A stretch of DNA of 64,000 nt from Diphasiastrum complanatum (taxonomy: Eukaryota; Streptophyta; Lycopodiopsida; Lycopodiales; Lycopodiaceae), in the NCBI GenBank assembly GCA_029204225.1, contig CM055109.1:23648422-23712421 (forward strand), read 5' to 3'. Below, piece by piece: positions 36,123 to 45,409 of this stretch; the stretch's first letter is position 1, and each line of letters starts with the position of its first letter. A program made the translations under genes and the position numbers. A model generated the notes under the pieces. The model did not search any database, was not told the DNA's origin, and saw only the letters and a program-made list of their open reading frames with translations.

Positions 36123-38714
36123 ATGGTGCAATCCGACCTTTCCGGTCTGTGGGACGAGGTAGACATTGTCAGGCGGGTTGCCGACAAGGCCAACAAGACC
36201 GGTCAGAAGATCGTGCGCTGCCGATACTGTCTCGTCGAGTTTGCTGCATCCCTCACTCGCCTTAAAGGCCATCTGCTCGGTGCACGCGCCAAAAATGGTG
36301 CCACCTTGAATGCTGCCCCTTGTGGCAGCATGACCGTCCCCGACAGGCAGCGACTACTGGACACCTACGGGCCGCGGCTCGTGGCAGGGGAGAACACCAT
36401 TTCGGAGGGCGTTCTCCGATTTTGCACCGCTCCTTATGTGACTAACCCAGAGTTGCTGCCTGCTTGGCTGGCACGCACGAGGAGAGGGAGTGCATCCTCC
36501 TCTGGTCCCTTTGCCCCTCAGACAGCTCTGCCTCATGCACCCCCATCTGCTCAGATTCCGGTGGATCCCGTCCCATCGCGTCCGACAGTTGCCACTGCGG
36601 TTCCACCACCACCCACTGTTGCTCGCACTCCACCAGTCTACGACTTTCTCATGGACTCTCCGCCACCCGAGCAGGCCCAGGATGGTACTGGGCGGGCCTT
36701 CGAGGATGTGGAAGAGATCCCTTCTTCCTTCCCTTCCCATCCGGATGACCTCCTCAGCCAGCAGTTTTCGTACCCCATGCCAGATGTTGCCCCTCCACCA
36801 GTGCACCCCACCTATGCTGCTGCACCCATCCCTGCCAGTGCATCCCACTCTCCCCATTCCACGTCTACAGCCGATGCATCCACCAGCGCCCAGCCTGTCG
36901 CGTCATCGTCCATTCCCGTCACGGTTGGTGCACCGTGCTGGAGGTCCACCACCCGTCGTCCACCAGGGAGAGCCCTCGTGCAGCAGACCATTCGCGGCGC
37001 GCATCAGCCGCACATGGACAGAGAGGCCACACAGGCCGTGGCCAGTCTGGTTTACGAGCTGAACCTGCCCTTTGCCATCACCGACTCTGAGCCCTTCAGA
37101 AGGGCCTTCCGCCTTGCATAGTCTGTCAGCCCTAGCTGGAGAGTCCCTAGTTCAGAGGTTGTCCGCACACACATGCTGAGGGATAGGGTCGAGTCCTTGT
37201 CTAGAGAGATGGAGCCTCTGCGTCGGCACTGGGCCACTTACGGTTGCAGCATCATGTCCGATGGCTGGACTGATGTCAGGAGGAGGCCGATCCTCAACAT
37301 ACTGGTCTCCAGCTGCATGGGCACACAGTTTTTGAGGGCAGTGGATTGCAGCAGGGGGGGGAGAGTCATATCTGCAGAGTTCATGTTTGATGTCATCAGG
37401 TCTTCCATCCTAGCCATAGGCCCACAGCATGTCGTCACGGTGGTGACGGACAATGCCACGAACTGCATTCAAATGGGTGTACTGCTAGAGGCCGAGTTCC
37501 CTCATATTGTTCATACCCCCTGTGCAGCCCATGGCATAGACCTTTTGATGGGGGACATTGGAGCACTTCCCTGGGTTAGAGCCATCGTCCGGGAGGCCCT
37601 CTTCCTGGTGACTTTTGTCACCAGAAAGAGGCGTGTTCTTGCCATGTTCCGGGTGTTTAGCCATCTGGACCTCCGTAAGCCAGCCCCCACGCGCTTTGCA
37701 TTCGACTTGGTGGTCATCGACCGTTTGATCAGGTGCAGGGCCCAGCTTCTACAGATGGTTGCCAGTGATCTTTGGGGTGCCAGTACATTTCCGCACACTG
37801 AGGATGGGGAGCACTTTTCTTCCACGGTGAGGGGAGACCAGTTCTGGAGGGATGCACAGACATTGTCAGGACTGCTTCGACCACTCTACATTGTGCTCCG
37901 CATGGCTGACAGCGAGGGGTCGACACTTGGACTGGTGTATGAGCTCATGGACCGGATTGGACAGTTCCTGCAGCTGCCCATCTTGCAGCCAGAGAGGTAA
38001 GCGGTACAGTGTTGCAATTGACCTTTATCTTTTCAGTACTTGCTAGTTTGTTTTTCTGTCAATGTTAAGCTTTTTCGTAATGCCCTAAACCACACGCCCC
38101 TCACCTGCAGGATGACAGAGCTGAAGTTCATATGGGAGACGCGATGGAACTACTTCCACAGGAGTATCCACAGCGTTGCACACATGCTGCATCCCCTCTT
38201 CCTCTCTCCGACACAGATCGCAGACAGGGAGCTCGAGGCCGATTGGCTTCAGTACATTCACAGGGTGGGTCCACACATAGGTTTGGATCCTATCAGGCTC
38301 ATGGAGGAGCTCGCTGCATTTCGTTTCGGCATGGGCACATTTGGCCACCCGGCTGCCAAGGATCCAGAGAGGAGGCAGCTACCCATTACCTGGTGGACCA
38401 TGTTCGGTAGCACATACCCATCTATACAGCGTCTTGCACTGCGTGTCCTTTCTCAGGTATGCATCTCATTTTATCCTCCATTTTTTGTGTTTCGTTGAAG
38501 TTTCACCTTTGCCACAATGTGCTGAAGTATTTCAATGCACGCACCACAGGACTGTGCTGCCTCTGTGTGTGAGCGTAATTGGAGCACATGGGCACTGATT
38601 CACACGAGGAGAAGAAACCGGTTGTCAGTGAGTCAGTTGGAGCGGTTGGTGTTCTGTAGCACCAACGCACGTCTGCCAGGAGGCTTCCGACCATTACGAG
38701 CGCATTGCAGGTGA
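36123..38714 (+). pseudogene. hAT transposase, spliced, one nonsense codon
   Basis: Exon 1 36123-37996, exon 2 38111-38456 and exon 3 from 38550, with GT-AG introns of 114 and 93 bp in matching phase (AG|G joins exons 1 and 2; phase 0 joins 2 and 3). Domains: an N-terminal BED-type zinc finger (CRYCLVEFAASLTRLKGHLL, residues about 38-57), a Pro-rich spacer (about 110-300), then the RNase H-like core with SIMSDGWTD (first Asp; DUF659 region), VVTDNATN (second Asp) and the CAAH motif. The C-terminal hAT dimerisation block includes CERNWSTW, with the catalytic Glu, and RRRNRLS, LERLVF. All three catalytic acidic residues are present. A TAG at 37119-37121 interrupts exon 1 between the spacer and the core; a C-to-T change of CAG would explain it. 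Without further splicing the frame ends with TGA at 38712-38714; see the next entry for a likely fourth exon. Confidence 0.92.
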
Positions 38715-38812
38715 TAAGCTAATCTTTCATAGCATGTTGGTTGACTCCTGGTATGTTGGTTTCATTTCTTGAAAAAGTTGTCTCTCTGACATGCAAATTT
38801 TAAACCTTGCAG

Positions 38813-40441
38813 ACGAAGATATCTGATTTGGAGCGCCAGGTTGACTTGCCTACGGACAGCACCCATCCCATGCCTGCAGATGACCTGGGCACACAGTTGA
38901 TGGCAGAGAGAGAGAGGGAGCTTGCCGAGATGAGAGAGAGAGAGCTTGGGCTTGAGCACAGAGAGCCCCCATTGTATGAGGCAGATGAGCCAGTGTCAGA
39001 GGATGAGCATGATGAGGATGAGCCCATTCGGGTTGTGTTTGCCAGACCAGAGAGGGATGAGGCAGATTATACAGGTGCAGGGCACACGCCACGGGCAGGG
39101 GTCACAGGTGCATCACGTGGCAGAGGTGGGACACATGGCACAGGTTATACCGGCAGACAGGCAGGGCACACAGGGGGGGGCAGTGGCATACCTACCTATG
39201 TCGACATGATGGAGGAGGCTCTTGATAGAGGGCAGAGTGGTTTAGATGCTGGTCCCGCAGATGTTTGGATGCGTGCAGCACAGAGTCATGGCCGTCACTA
39301 CGACAGCACACCAGAGGAGGCACCTGATGACTTTCATTGCACAGATTGGGAGGCCATGCAGGGTCTACAGGGTGCACATGATGAGGCACGGGATGAGGCT
39401 TGGGTTGATTCAGGGGTTGGTGCACAAGATGATTCAGAGGTCGGTGCACAGGATGATTTAGAGGCTGGTGCACAGGATGAGTCCCAGAGCCCAGAGCATT
39501 TGTATTCGGATGCCCAGCTGGCCGACTTGGTTGCCACATTGGATTCAGAGGCCCAGCAGATGCCGAGTGTCAGGGCGCCCCCATCATCTCTTGCCAGCAT
39601 GCCACACACAGAGTCCCAGCCAGAGCAGCCGCATGAGGTGCCTACAGTTCCTCCAGCTCCTCAGAGGGTGTATGTGCGTCGCACAGCTCCTCCAGTGCCA
39701 CCGATGCCATTTAGGCCTGCATCCCCTCCATCGCCGTCCACTTCTGCAGCACCAGGTCTCCATGGCAGGCCACCATCTGTGCCCAGGTTTTCTCTTGCAG
39801 CGCCCACATCCACAGTGGCTCCTCCAGTGGCAGCACCCACGTCACATCCTCCTCCTTTGGCAGCACCCAGGATGTACCAGTACCGGCCACCACAGCGCCC
39901 CTTTCAGTACATATCGCCACTGTACTCGCCTCCTGCACAGCCAGTTCCTCCACCTGCAGCAGCCCCACGGGCACACACTCCACGAGCTCATCCTCCTCGC
40001 TCAGTTGCACAGGGAGTTCCCTCTTTTGCTTCCCTATCCCAGCCGGCCTCAGCTTGGGCCCAGCCTAGCCAGCCAGGTGATTTGCATGGGGTTGACGAGG
40101 CATTGACAGCTCCTCTTGTCCGCAAGAGACCAGGCAGGCCCAAGGGTGCACCGAACAAGAAAGGCAAGGCACAGAAACTGCCAGGGAGGAGAGGACGACC
40201 ACGCAGGGCTCCAGGTACAGGTAGAGGTGCAGTATCACAGCCAGTTGGAGCAGGTGTTGTTGGTTTGGCCTGCTTGGGGGCTGATGCGGAGGCTGATTGG
40301 GAGGATGAGGATGACGAGTCTTCCCCCTCGGATACACAGCCCATGCCAGTTCCAGACAGGCAGAGATATCGGCTGCGAGAGTCAGCTCGGGGCCCTGAGT
40401 TGTCTCCAGAGCATTCGTCTGAGTCAGAGCCAGAGCATTGA
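38813..40441 (+). CDS. hAT C-terminal extension or second protein with two AT-hooks
   Basis: An open frame of 542 codons beginning at a good splice acceptor (CCTTGCAG at 38812), 102 bp after a donor-like CAG|GTGATAAG at 38711. The first in-frame ATG is about 60 bp inside, so it is best read as the last exon of the transposase. However, joining it to exon 3 as the sequence stands gives the wrong frame; one base would have to differ. It starts with a charged coil (ISDLERQVDL, MAERERELAEMRERELGLE), then acidic and Gly-rich segments, three copies of VGAQDDSE-like repeats near 39415-39480 and a long Pro-rich region. Two AT-hooks follow, RKRPGRPKG (near 40110) and GRRGRPRR (near 40190). It ends with an acidic Ser/Glu tail. 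AT-hooks bind the minor groove of AT-rich DNA. Their presence here suggests a DNA-binding or chromatin-targeting role (inference). Confidence 0.7.
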   Translation, partial: TKISDLERQVDLPTDSTHPMPADDLGTQLMAERERELAEMRERELGLEHREPPLYEADEPVSEDEHDEDEPIRVVFARPERDEADYTGAGHTPRAGVTGASRGRGGTHGTGYTGRQAGHTGGGSGIPTYVDMMEEALDRGQSGLDAGPADVWMRAAQSHGRHYDSTPEEAPDDFHCTDWEAMQGLQGAHDEARDEAWVDSGVGAQDDSEVGAQDDLEAGAQDESQSPEHLYSDAQLADLVATLDSEAQQMPSVRAPPSSLASMPHTESQPEQPHEVPTVPPAPQRVYVRRTAPPVPPMPFRPASPPSPSTSAAPGLHGRPPSVPRFSLAAPTSTVAPPVAAPTSHPPPLAAPRMYQYRPPQRPFQYISPLYSPPAQPVPPPAAAPRAHTPRAHPPRSVAQGVPSFASLSQPASAWAQPSQPGDLHGVDEALTAPLVRKRPGRPKGAPNKKGKAQKLPGRRGRPRRAPGTGRGAVSQPVGAGVVGLACLGADAEADWEDEDDESSPSDTQPMPVPDRQRYRLRESARGPELSPEHSSESEPEH

Positions 40442-40964
40442 TTGTGGCTCTATTGTTTTAGTTTCAGTAGTTTGTCTCTAGCAGTCGGTCTACCATTGTA
40501 CTCAGATGATTTTTTACATTATATACAGTGTTTGGCCTACATTATTTGCTGCACATTGTGCGTATGTCGCTCTGTACATGTGATGCTTTATTTTATGTTG
40601 AAGAATTCTATGTGCGTGTGTGAATCCTATTTTCATTTAATTTCGTTTGAAGTGAATGCTAGCTTCACATATATGCACCTACATCATGAGCACAGCAATC
40701 ACCCCTACACCCCAAACGACATTGAATAAACACATGTAATACATCTGCATTTAAAAAAATTACAAACATTGCATCTTACATGACCAGGCTCGCGTTGCAC
40801 AAAAAACAACTATGTATATATTCAACCGTTGTATCGGGATAACATCACATATACTGTCATTTTTTTAAGTAGCCATCTAGTTATTTGCTGCACCATAAAC
40901 TGCCGAAAACTACATAGCAACAGTCCGCCACATACGGGTGGACCTCATCTATTCTAAACATCCC
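40442..40964. other. hAT 3' region between convergent ORFs
   Basis: AT-rich stretch lying between the stop of the AT-hook ORF (plus strand) and the stop of the minus-strand ORF2. It presumably holds both 3' UTRs. AATAAA is present at 40725 on the plus strand (GAATAAAC), a possible polyadenylation signal. Confidence 0.5.
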
Positions 40965-41330
40965 TCACTGATCCTCCACCGACTCCTCGCCCTCGTCTGG
41001 TGCATTGTTTTGTCGCTCTTGCTCTGCCTCCCGGTTAGCCCGAGCTGCCTCCTGGTTAGCTCGACGTCTGGCCGCCCTTTCCCTGACCATGATGAGCTGC
41101 CGTCGTGTGAAATTCATTCCGATCTGCTCATCCAGATCCAGCTCGACAGCGGGGACAGGATCCACAGCGGGGGCGGGTGGCTCCGGTTCCGGATTTCTCT
41201 GTCGAGTCTGTCGCAGCATCTCTCGGATATCTGCCTCTTGCTTCCGATGCCTCTCGTTGTGCCTTCGGATATCTTCCTCAAGCTTTCTCCTGGCTTCGCC
41301 CTCGGGCTTCGGTGGTATTCGCTCAGCCAT
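40965..41330 (-). CDS. hAT accessory ORF2, 121-aa charged coiled-coil protein
   Basis: A minus-strand frame of 121 codons starting MAERIPPKPEGEARRKLEED in good ATG context (GAGATGGCT) and ending with TGA at 40965-40967. The product is extremely charged: an Arg/Glu-rich N-terminal helix (IRRHNERHRKQEADIREML), a Pro/Val-rich linker (PEPEPPAPAVDPVPAVELD), a second helix (RRQLIMVRERAARRRANQEA) and an acidic tail. I recognise no family. Three facts favour a real gene over a shadow. It is not antisense to the transposase, it keeps an ATG-to-stop frame in the GC-rich part of the element, and ATAAATA (41504-41510, minus strand) lies about 175 bp upstream. It converges with the transposase. Function unknown; a transposon-encoded regulator or DNA-binding partner is possible. 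Confidence 0.55.
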   Translation of the reverse strand: MAERIPPKPEGEARRKLEEDIRRHNERHRKQEADIREMLRQTRQRNPEPEPPAPAVDPVPAVELDLDEQIGMNFTRRQLIMVRERAARRRANQEAARANREAEQERQNNAPDEGEESVEDQ

Positions 41331-41503
41331 CTCGATCGACCTTCTCCTCACAGCACCCTGATCCTTGAACACCCTCTCACAGCACCCTGGCTCTCAAACA
41401 GCCTCTCACAGCCTGTCACCGGCTCTCGCTTGCTCTCTCACTGTCTATCACTAGCCCTCTCACAGCCTCTGAAAATGCCGACCACAATGGCATTGTGAGT
41501 GCC

Positions 41504-41510
41504 TATTTAT
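41504..41510 (-). promoter_or_regulatory. TATA-like box upstream of hAT ORF2
   Basis: ATAAATA on the minus strand within GGGGATAAATAGG, about 175 bp upstream of the ORF2 ATG, in an otherwise GC-rich region. Confidence 0.4.
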
Positions 41511-41550
41511 CCCCACAGCCTGATCGGCCATGTGGATCCCCATCATCCCT

Positions 41551-41735
41551 CCATGTGCCTCCGTACCTGCCCCCATGTGATGCTCCCCCCTGTGTTGGTC
41601 TCCCATTGGGCCCATGGTCTGCTCACCCACAATGCCCATGTGCCTCTGTACTTGCCCCCATGTGATGCTACCCCCCTGTGTTGGTCTCCCATTGGCCCCT
41701 CGGTCTGCTCACTCGCAGTGCCCATGTGCCATTGC
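41551..41735. repeat. 85-bp tandem repeat inside the hAT right end
   Basis: CCATGTGCCTC...CCCCATGTGATGCT...TGTGTTGGTCTCCCATTGG begins at 41551 and repeats at 41636, with the start of a third copy near 41720. Confidence 0.85.
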
Positions 41736-41879
41736 AACAGTCCCCTGCATCATGTACTGTACCCTCTTTTTTTACACCCAGAACCCCCTCTTTTTACTTT
41801 TTTTTGTCCTTTTTTGGTAGTTAATATGCAAAAAAAAATTACTAAAAATATATTAAAAAATAAAAAAAAATATTAAAAA

Positions 41880-41975
41880 TGGTACCGCCCTGGTACCGCG
41901 GATCCCAGGGCGGTACCGTACCGGCGGTACCACTGATATGGTACCGGCGGTACCATACCAGCGGTACCAGAGGGT
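41880..41975. repeat. hAT right subterminal GGTACC palindrome cluster
   Basis: Six or more GGTACC-centred units (GGTACCGCGG, CGGCGGTACC, GGTACCGGCGG) within about 95 bp of the right terminus, mirroring the left cluster. Confidence 0.85.
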
Positions 41976-41979
41976 ACTA

Positions 41980-42336
41980 TGATATAGCCATTGAGCACCA
42001 AAAGCCGAGAACAACAAACTGATAACTAACTATAGCCACCCTAAAAATCAGTTCGTGCAGCCCAATGGGCAGAACATTTTCGAGATTTGATTTTAGGGGT
42101 AATTTGCTTAAAGAACCGAAAAATTTGTAAGTTGGATTCAACTAAATAATTCTGATATAGCCATTGAGCACCAAAAGCCGAGAACAACAAACTGACAACT
42201 AACTGTAGCCACCCTAAAAATCAGTTGAAAAAAATATCGTAAGGCCCGATGGGCAGAACATTTCTGAGATTTGATTTTAGGGGTAATTTGCTTAAAGAAC
42301 CAAAAAATTTGTAAGTTGGATTCAACTAAATATTTC
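41980..42336. repeat. 173-bp tandem duplication
   Basis: TGATATAGCCATTGAGCACC through CAACTAAATA occurs at 41980 and again at 42153. Only one copy is present in the right arm, so this duplication arose in the left arm. Confidence 0.9.
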
Positions 42337-42886
42337 TAGGGCGAATTGATTGCAACTTGTATTGCGAGTACAATTAATTCACCAAAACCGATTTACCCAA
42401 CTGACTAGTTAAATGAGTTGTTCCAAAAAATTGATTTTTGGATGTTTAGATCAGGAAGTGGACTGTCTTCTTGGAGGAAAACCTGTGGTATGGGACGCAT
42501 GCAATTCCAAAGGGGAGATCTGAAACTAACTGGATCTGTTTGATAGTAAGGTCGTAAATCTAAATGATGCCAAAACTATTGGTCTTAAAGGGTGTTTTGA
42601 CAGAAATTTGAGATATTGGTCATGACCCCCTCAGGGATATCTCAAATTTACAAAACCGGAAACCTGGCAAGCTATTATATATTAAGAATATATTTGTGAA
42701 TTATTAACATTTCATGTGATTCCTTGGAAGGTAAGTTTTAGTACCCGTTGACCTTGGACGATATCACATGAATAAATAACTAAAGATCGTTTCTCTTGTA
42801 TAAATCTTCAATAAACCCTTTTCTGATTATACAGGTTAATTCTCTATAATATTAACAAAGAAAATCTTAAGATAAGTCACTTAGGA
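41982..42886 (+). repeat. Long inverted repeat, left arm, inner piece
   Basis: Reverse-complementary to about 45410-46345. It lacks about 215 bp present in the right arm (45917-46128) and contains an extra 173-bp tandem copy (41980-42336). Confidence 0.92.
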
Positions 42887-43795
42887 AAAAGTGTTGGGAC
42901 ATTAATTATATTTGATACTATTAATGCAATACGTTTGACTTTTAAGATTTTTTGCAATTCTTCTTTGTAACTTCTCCTTGGGCATATCTAGACTGATATG
43001 CACACTGTGATTTTACACGAGATTCCTGACAAGCAAAAAATGCGAAAAAAAACGATACTGCATTTTTCAACGGGATTCCTGACAGGCGAAAAAGACGACA
43101 CTATTGTCAACTCCGTGTACTTCTGCAGACTGTGTTAAAACACTTGTAATTCTGCAGACTGTCTAAAAACACGGGAAAATCCACGCAGAACTGGATAAAC
43201 AATGGATGAAGATTAAAACCGATTAGTCGATTAGTAAGAAGGAGAATAATCCAACATGCTCTAGATGACAATCTTCCTCTTACTTTTCAATATCTTATTA
43301 GATTAGCTTTCTAATGTTTTTCTTTGCCTTTCCCGGCTCCCCCCCTCTCTAATTCCGAACTCATTCGCATTTATCAGCTTGCACCAGAGGCGAATAAGAA
43401 TTTTTTTTTTGTCGTCCTTACTGGCTTTGTCCAAGTTAAGAATTTTGGCTATTTCTGTGATGTTTTTGGGAGTCCTCGGTTCCATTTTGTTGCAGGCCTT
43501 TATGCCATCATAAATTTTCCACAAGATCGACGCTTCCAATTGGAGCTACATCACATGCATGAACTCCCCCTCTTTCTTCCACCCACGTTCATCATCCCAT
43601 CTTCACAACACACGTAGGTACGGTATGTGCCAGATTACAAGTCATCAGGAGCAAAAAAGCTATTAGATGCATTGGCTGAACATATCAAGCATTGCCATAC
43701 CACCGCCGCCACCCTTCCCGAAGCCCTCCGCCTTGCCTTCCTTTGATTCCTGGGTTCCTCTTGTGTGCTTTCATCCAACAATTCATCCTAGCTTT
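42887..43795. other. Inverted-repeat spacer, left part; no supported gene
   Basis: AT-rich DNA followed by a CT-rich segment near 43680-43760. It lies downstream (in minus orientation) of the primer site at 43796-43808 and may be the 5' leader of a second chromovirus copy, but no gag domain is recognisable. Confidence 0.35.
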
Positions 43796-43808
43796 GGCTC
43801 TGATACCA
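43796..43808 (-). promoter_or_regulatory. Primer binding site, minus strand
   Basis: GGCTCTGATACCA on the plus strand is the complement of the tRNA-iMet primer site. It belongs to an element running leftwards from the LTR at 43810-44306. Confidence 0.8.
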
Positions 43809-43809
43809 A

Positions 43810-44306
43810 TATAAAGACCACACCGAGGATCATAACTAGGATGCTGAATCCATGGAACAACAGGGAACCAGATGGTGGATTAACCAACCCAACCAAACCT
43901 AGATCTTATGGATCTAGCCCCCAAGCTATGGATCTAACGATCAATGGTAATTAGGAGAGATGTCACTCCGGCAGCATATTGCTACCCTTGCTACAACCAG
44001 ACATACACTAGTGAGAGCCCAATGGGTATACTTATACCCTCCAAGGCCCATGCACCACTAGTAGTGCATTGTGACACCTCATTGGACACCTCTGCTGCCT
44101 ATCTGGGCCACATCATTCGGTTCCCCTATGACTCACAGATAGACCCATAATAAATTCACCATCATGAGTTTAGGCCTACAACCATTAATTATGACCTTAT
44201 GCACATAAGGGCCCCAAACCCCTTATAATCATAATTAACCTACGGGTTGTCAGTCTACTGATCTCTAGCGTGGATACGCTACCCGAGACCAGTCGTGGGC
44301 ATGACA
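43810..44306 (-). mobile_element. Single chromovirus LTR flanked by 3' coding end and a primer site
   Basis: Read on the minus strand it starts TGTCATGCCC at 44306, directly after the purine tract TAAGGGGAGAAGAA (44307-44320), and ends next to the primer site at 43796-43808. It is therefore the 3' LTR of the element to its right and positioned as the 5' LTR of sequence to its left, as in a partially recombined tandem array. The right terminus is not a perfect CA. Confidence 0.65.
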
Positions 44307-44320
44307 TTCTTCTCCCCTTA

Positions 44321-44850
44321 TTCAAGTTATGTCCTCAGAACTTAGAATTAGAGAAGTTGCTCCTTAAGGCTTGCTTCCTGCTCCCAGGAATCATCATCGT
44401 CTGTGCGTCCCTTCCATCGAACCAGATGCTCGGTAACTATACGATTTCTCAATCGTTTAGTTCTTGTATCCAAGATCTTTTTGGGTTCAATTCGAGACAT
44501 ACCCGATGATTCCCTCCAATTGGTCTCCAGAACCACGATACTCCCTTTCATGTAGACTCATGAGTCGGCTTACGTGAAAAACCGGATGCACTTGAGTTCC
44601 TTTCGGGAGGTCCAATTGGTAAGCTAAGGATTTGATCTTTTTCATGATCTGATATGGTCCTCTGTATCTAGGGGACAATTTATAATACTTGTCGGTACGC
44701 ATTACACTAAAATCCTTCAGGATTCTCAAATATACCCAATCCCCCATTTGAAAGTTTCGAGGTGATCTTTCCAGATTAGCATAATGTCGGTTCCTATCCT
44801 GGGCACACTGGACATTCTTACGTGCTATTTGTAGCATTTCCTGCACATCG
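44321..44850 (-). pseudogene. Chromovirus integrase C-terminus with chromodomain
   Basis: 44487-44846 encodes the integrase C-terminal region (QDRNRHYANLERSPRNFQMG, GDWVYLRI, LSPRYRGPYQIMKKI, LPKGTQVHPVFHVS). After a frameshift, 44348-44470 encodes a chromodomain (EPKKILDTRTKRLRNRIV, LVRWKGRTDDDDSWEQE) ending shortly before the LTR. Chromodomains target such elements to methylated histone H3 (family knowledge). The rest of pol is missing to the right of 44850. Confidence 0.88.
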
Positions 44851-45409
44851 TAGGAAATCCGCTACCTTCGGAAACTTGATCATTCAAGTCTCTCTTGAAA
44901 TAGGTGATCTAGATTAAAAAACTATATATATAAGCATGAACGGGCTATAACCGGTAGCCAAATGTTTACAACAACTTAATCTCCATCAAGGATAACTTCC
45001 TCTCTGAGGAGCTTGCCATCAAAAGACATGCACATAGCATCTGATCTTTTGATCACGCACATTACCCTCTCTTAATCGGTCAAGTCTAAACAAGAATTTG
45101 AATTATGATTCCTCAATCATAACTCATCGGAATTATATTCCATACTTGACAATAAGAGAACGCAAATATCACTATTCTTAGAAAACACATGAGTTGTCCT
45201 AAAAAGTCCTTTCCACGAGGAAAGTTTTGGACTCATCCAACTCACTTACGATTCCTTTATAAGAATTGCAAACCTCAAAATGTCCTTACTTTAGACATGG
45301 TACCAAGTGTCATTTCTTAGCTAGGGTCCACAATCTAGAATGCGCCTAGATTCAAAAACTCTTAAGTTTTGATCATGAACTTAAGATTCACCGGAACTTC
45401 ATTAAATGA
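44851..45409. other. Inverted-repeat spacer, right part
   Basis: No domain or paired repeat is recognised between the chromovirus end and the inner edge of the right arm. Confidence 0.4.

Larger units (their letters stand above)
35752..41981 (+). mobile_element. Complete hAT DNA transposon, 8-bp TSD
   Basis: A 6.2-kb element flanked by ATATAGCC at 35744-35751 and 41982-41989, the 8-bp duplication expected of hAT. Its ends form imperfect terminal inverted repeats: CATAGGTCCC at the left against CATAGTACCC as the reverse complement of the right end (two mismatches). Next to both ends are clusters of GGTACCGCGG palindromes. It encodes a hAT transposase with BED finger, DUF659-type region and hAT dimerisation domain, plus a minus-strand accessory ORF. 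The coding part is much more GC-rich than the flanks. The single in-frame stop and one phase mismatch (see the transposase entry) suggest a recently disabled or nearly intact copy. Confidence 0.95.

Noticed and set aside
36354-40344. Numerous long ORFs on both strands within the hAT transposase region
   Set aside because: High GC content removes stops; these frames lack domains and are shadows of the transposase and AT-hook frames. The minus-strand ORF at 40965-41330 is kept because it is not antisense to the transposase.
41005-41498. Plus-strand ORFs (Cys/Ser-rich, 118-186 codons) opposite hAT ORF2
   Set aside because: They are antisense to ORF2, have biased Ser/Leu/Cys composition and no supporting promoter; the minus frame has the better start, composition and TATA-like box.
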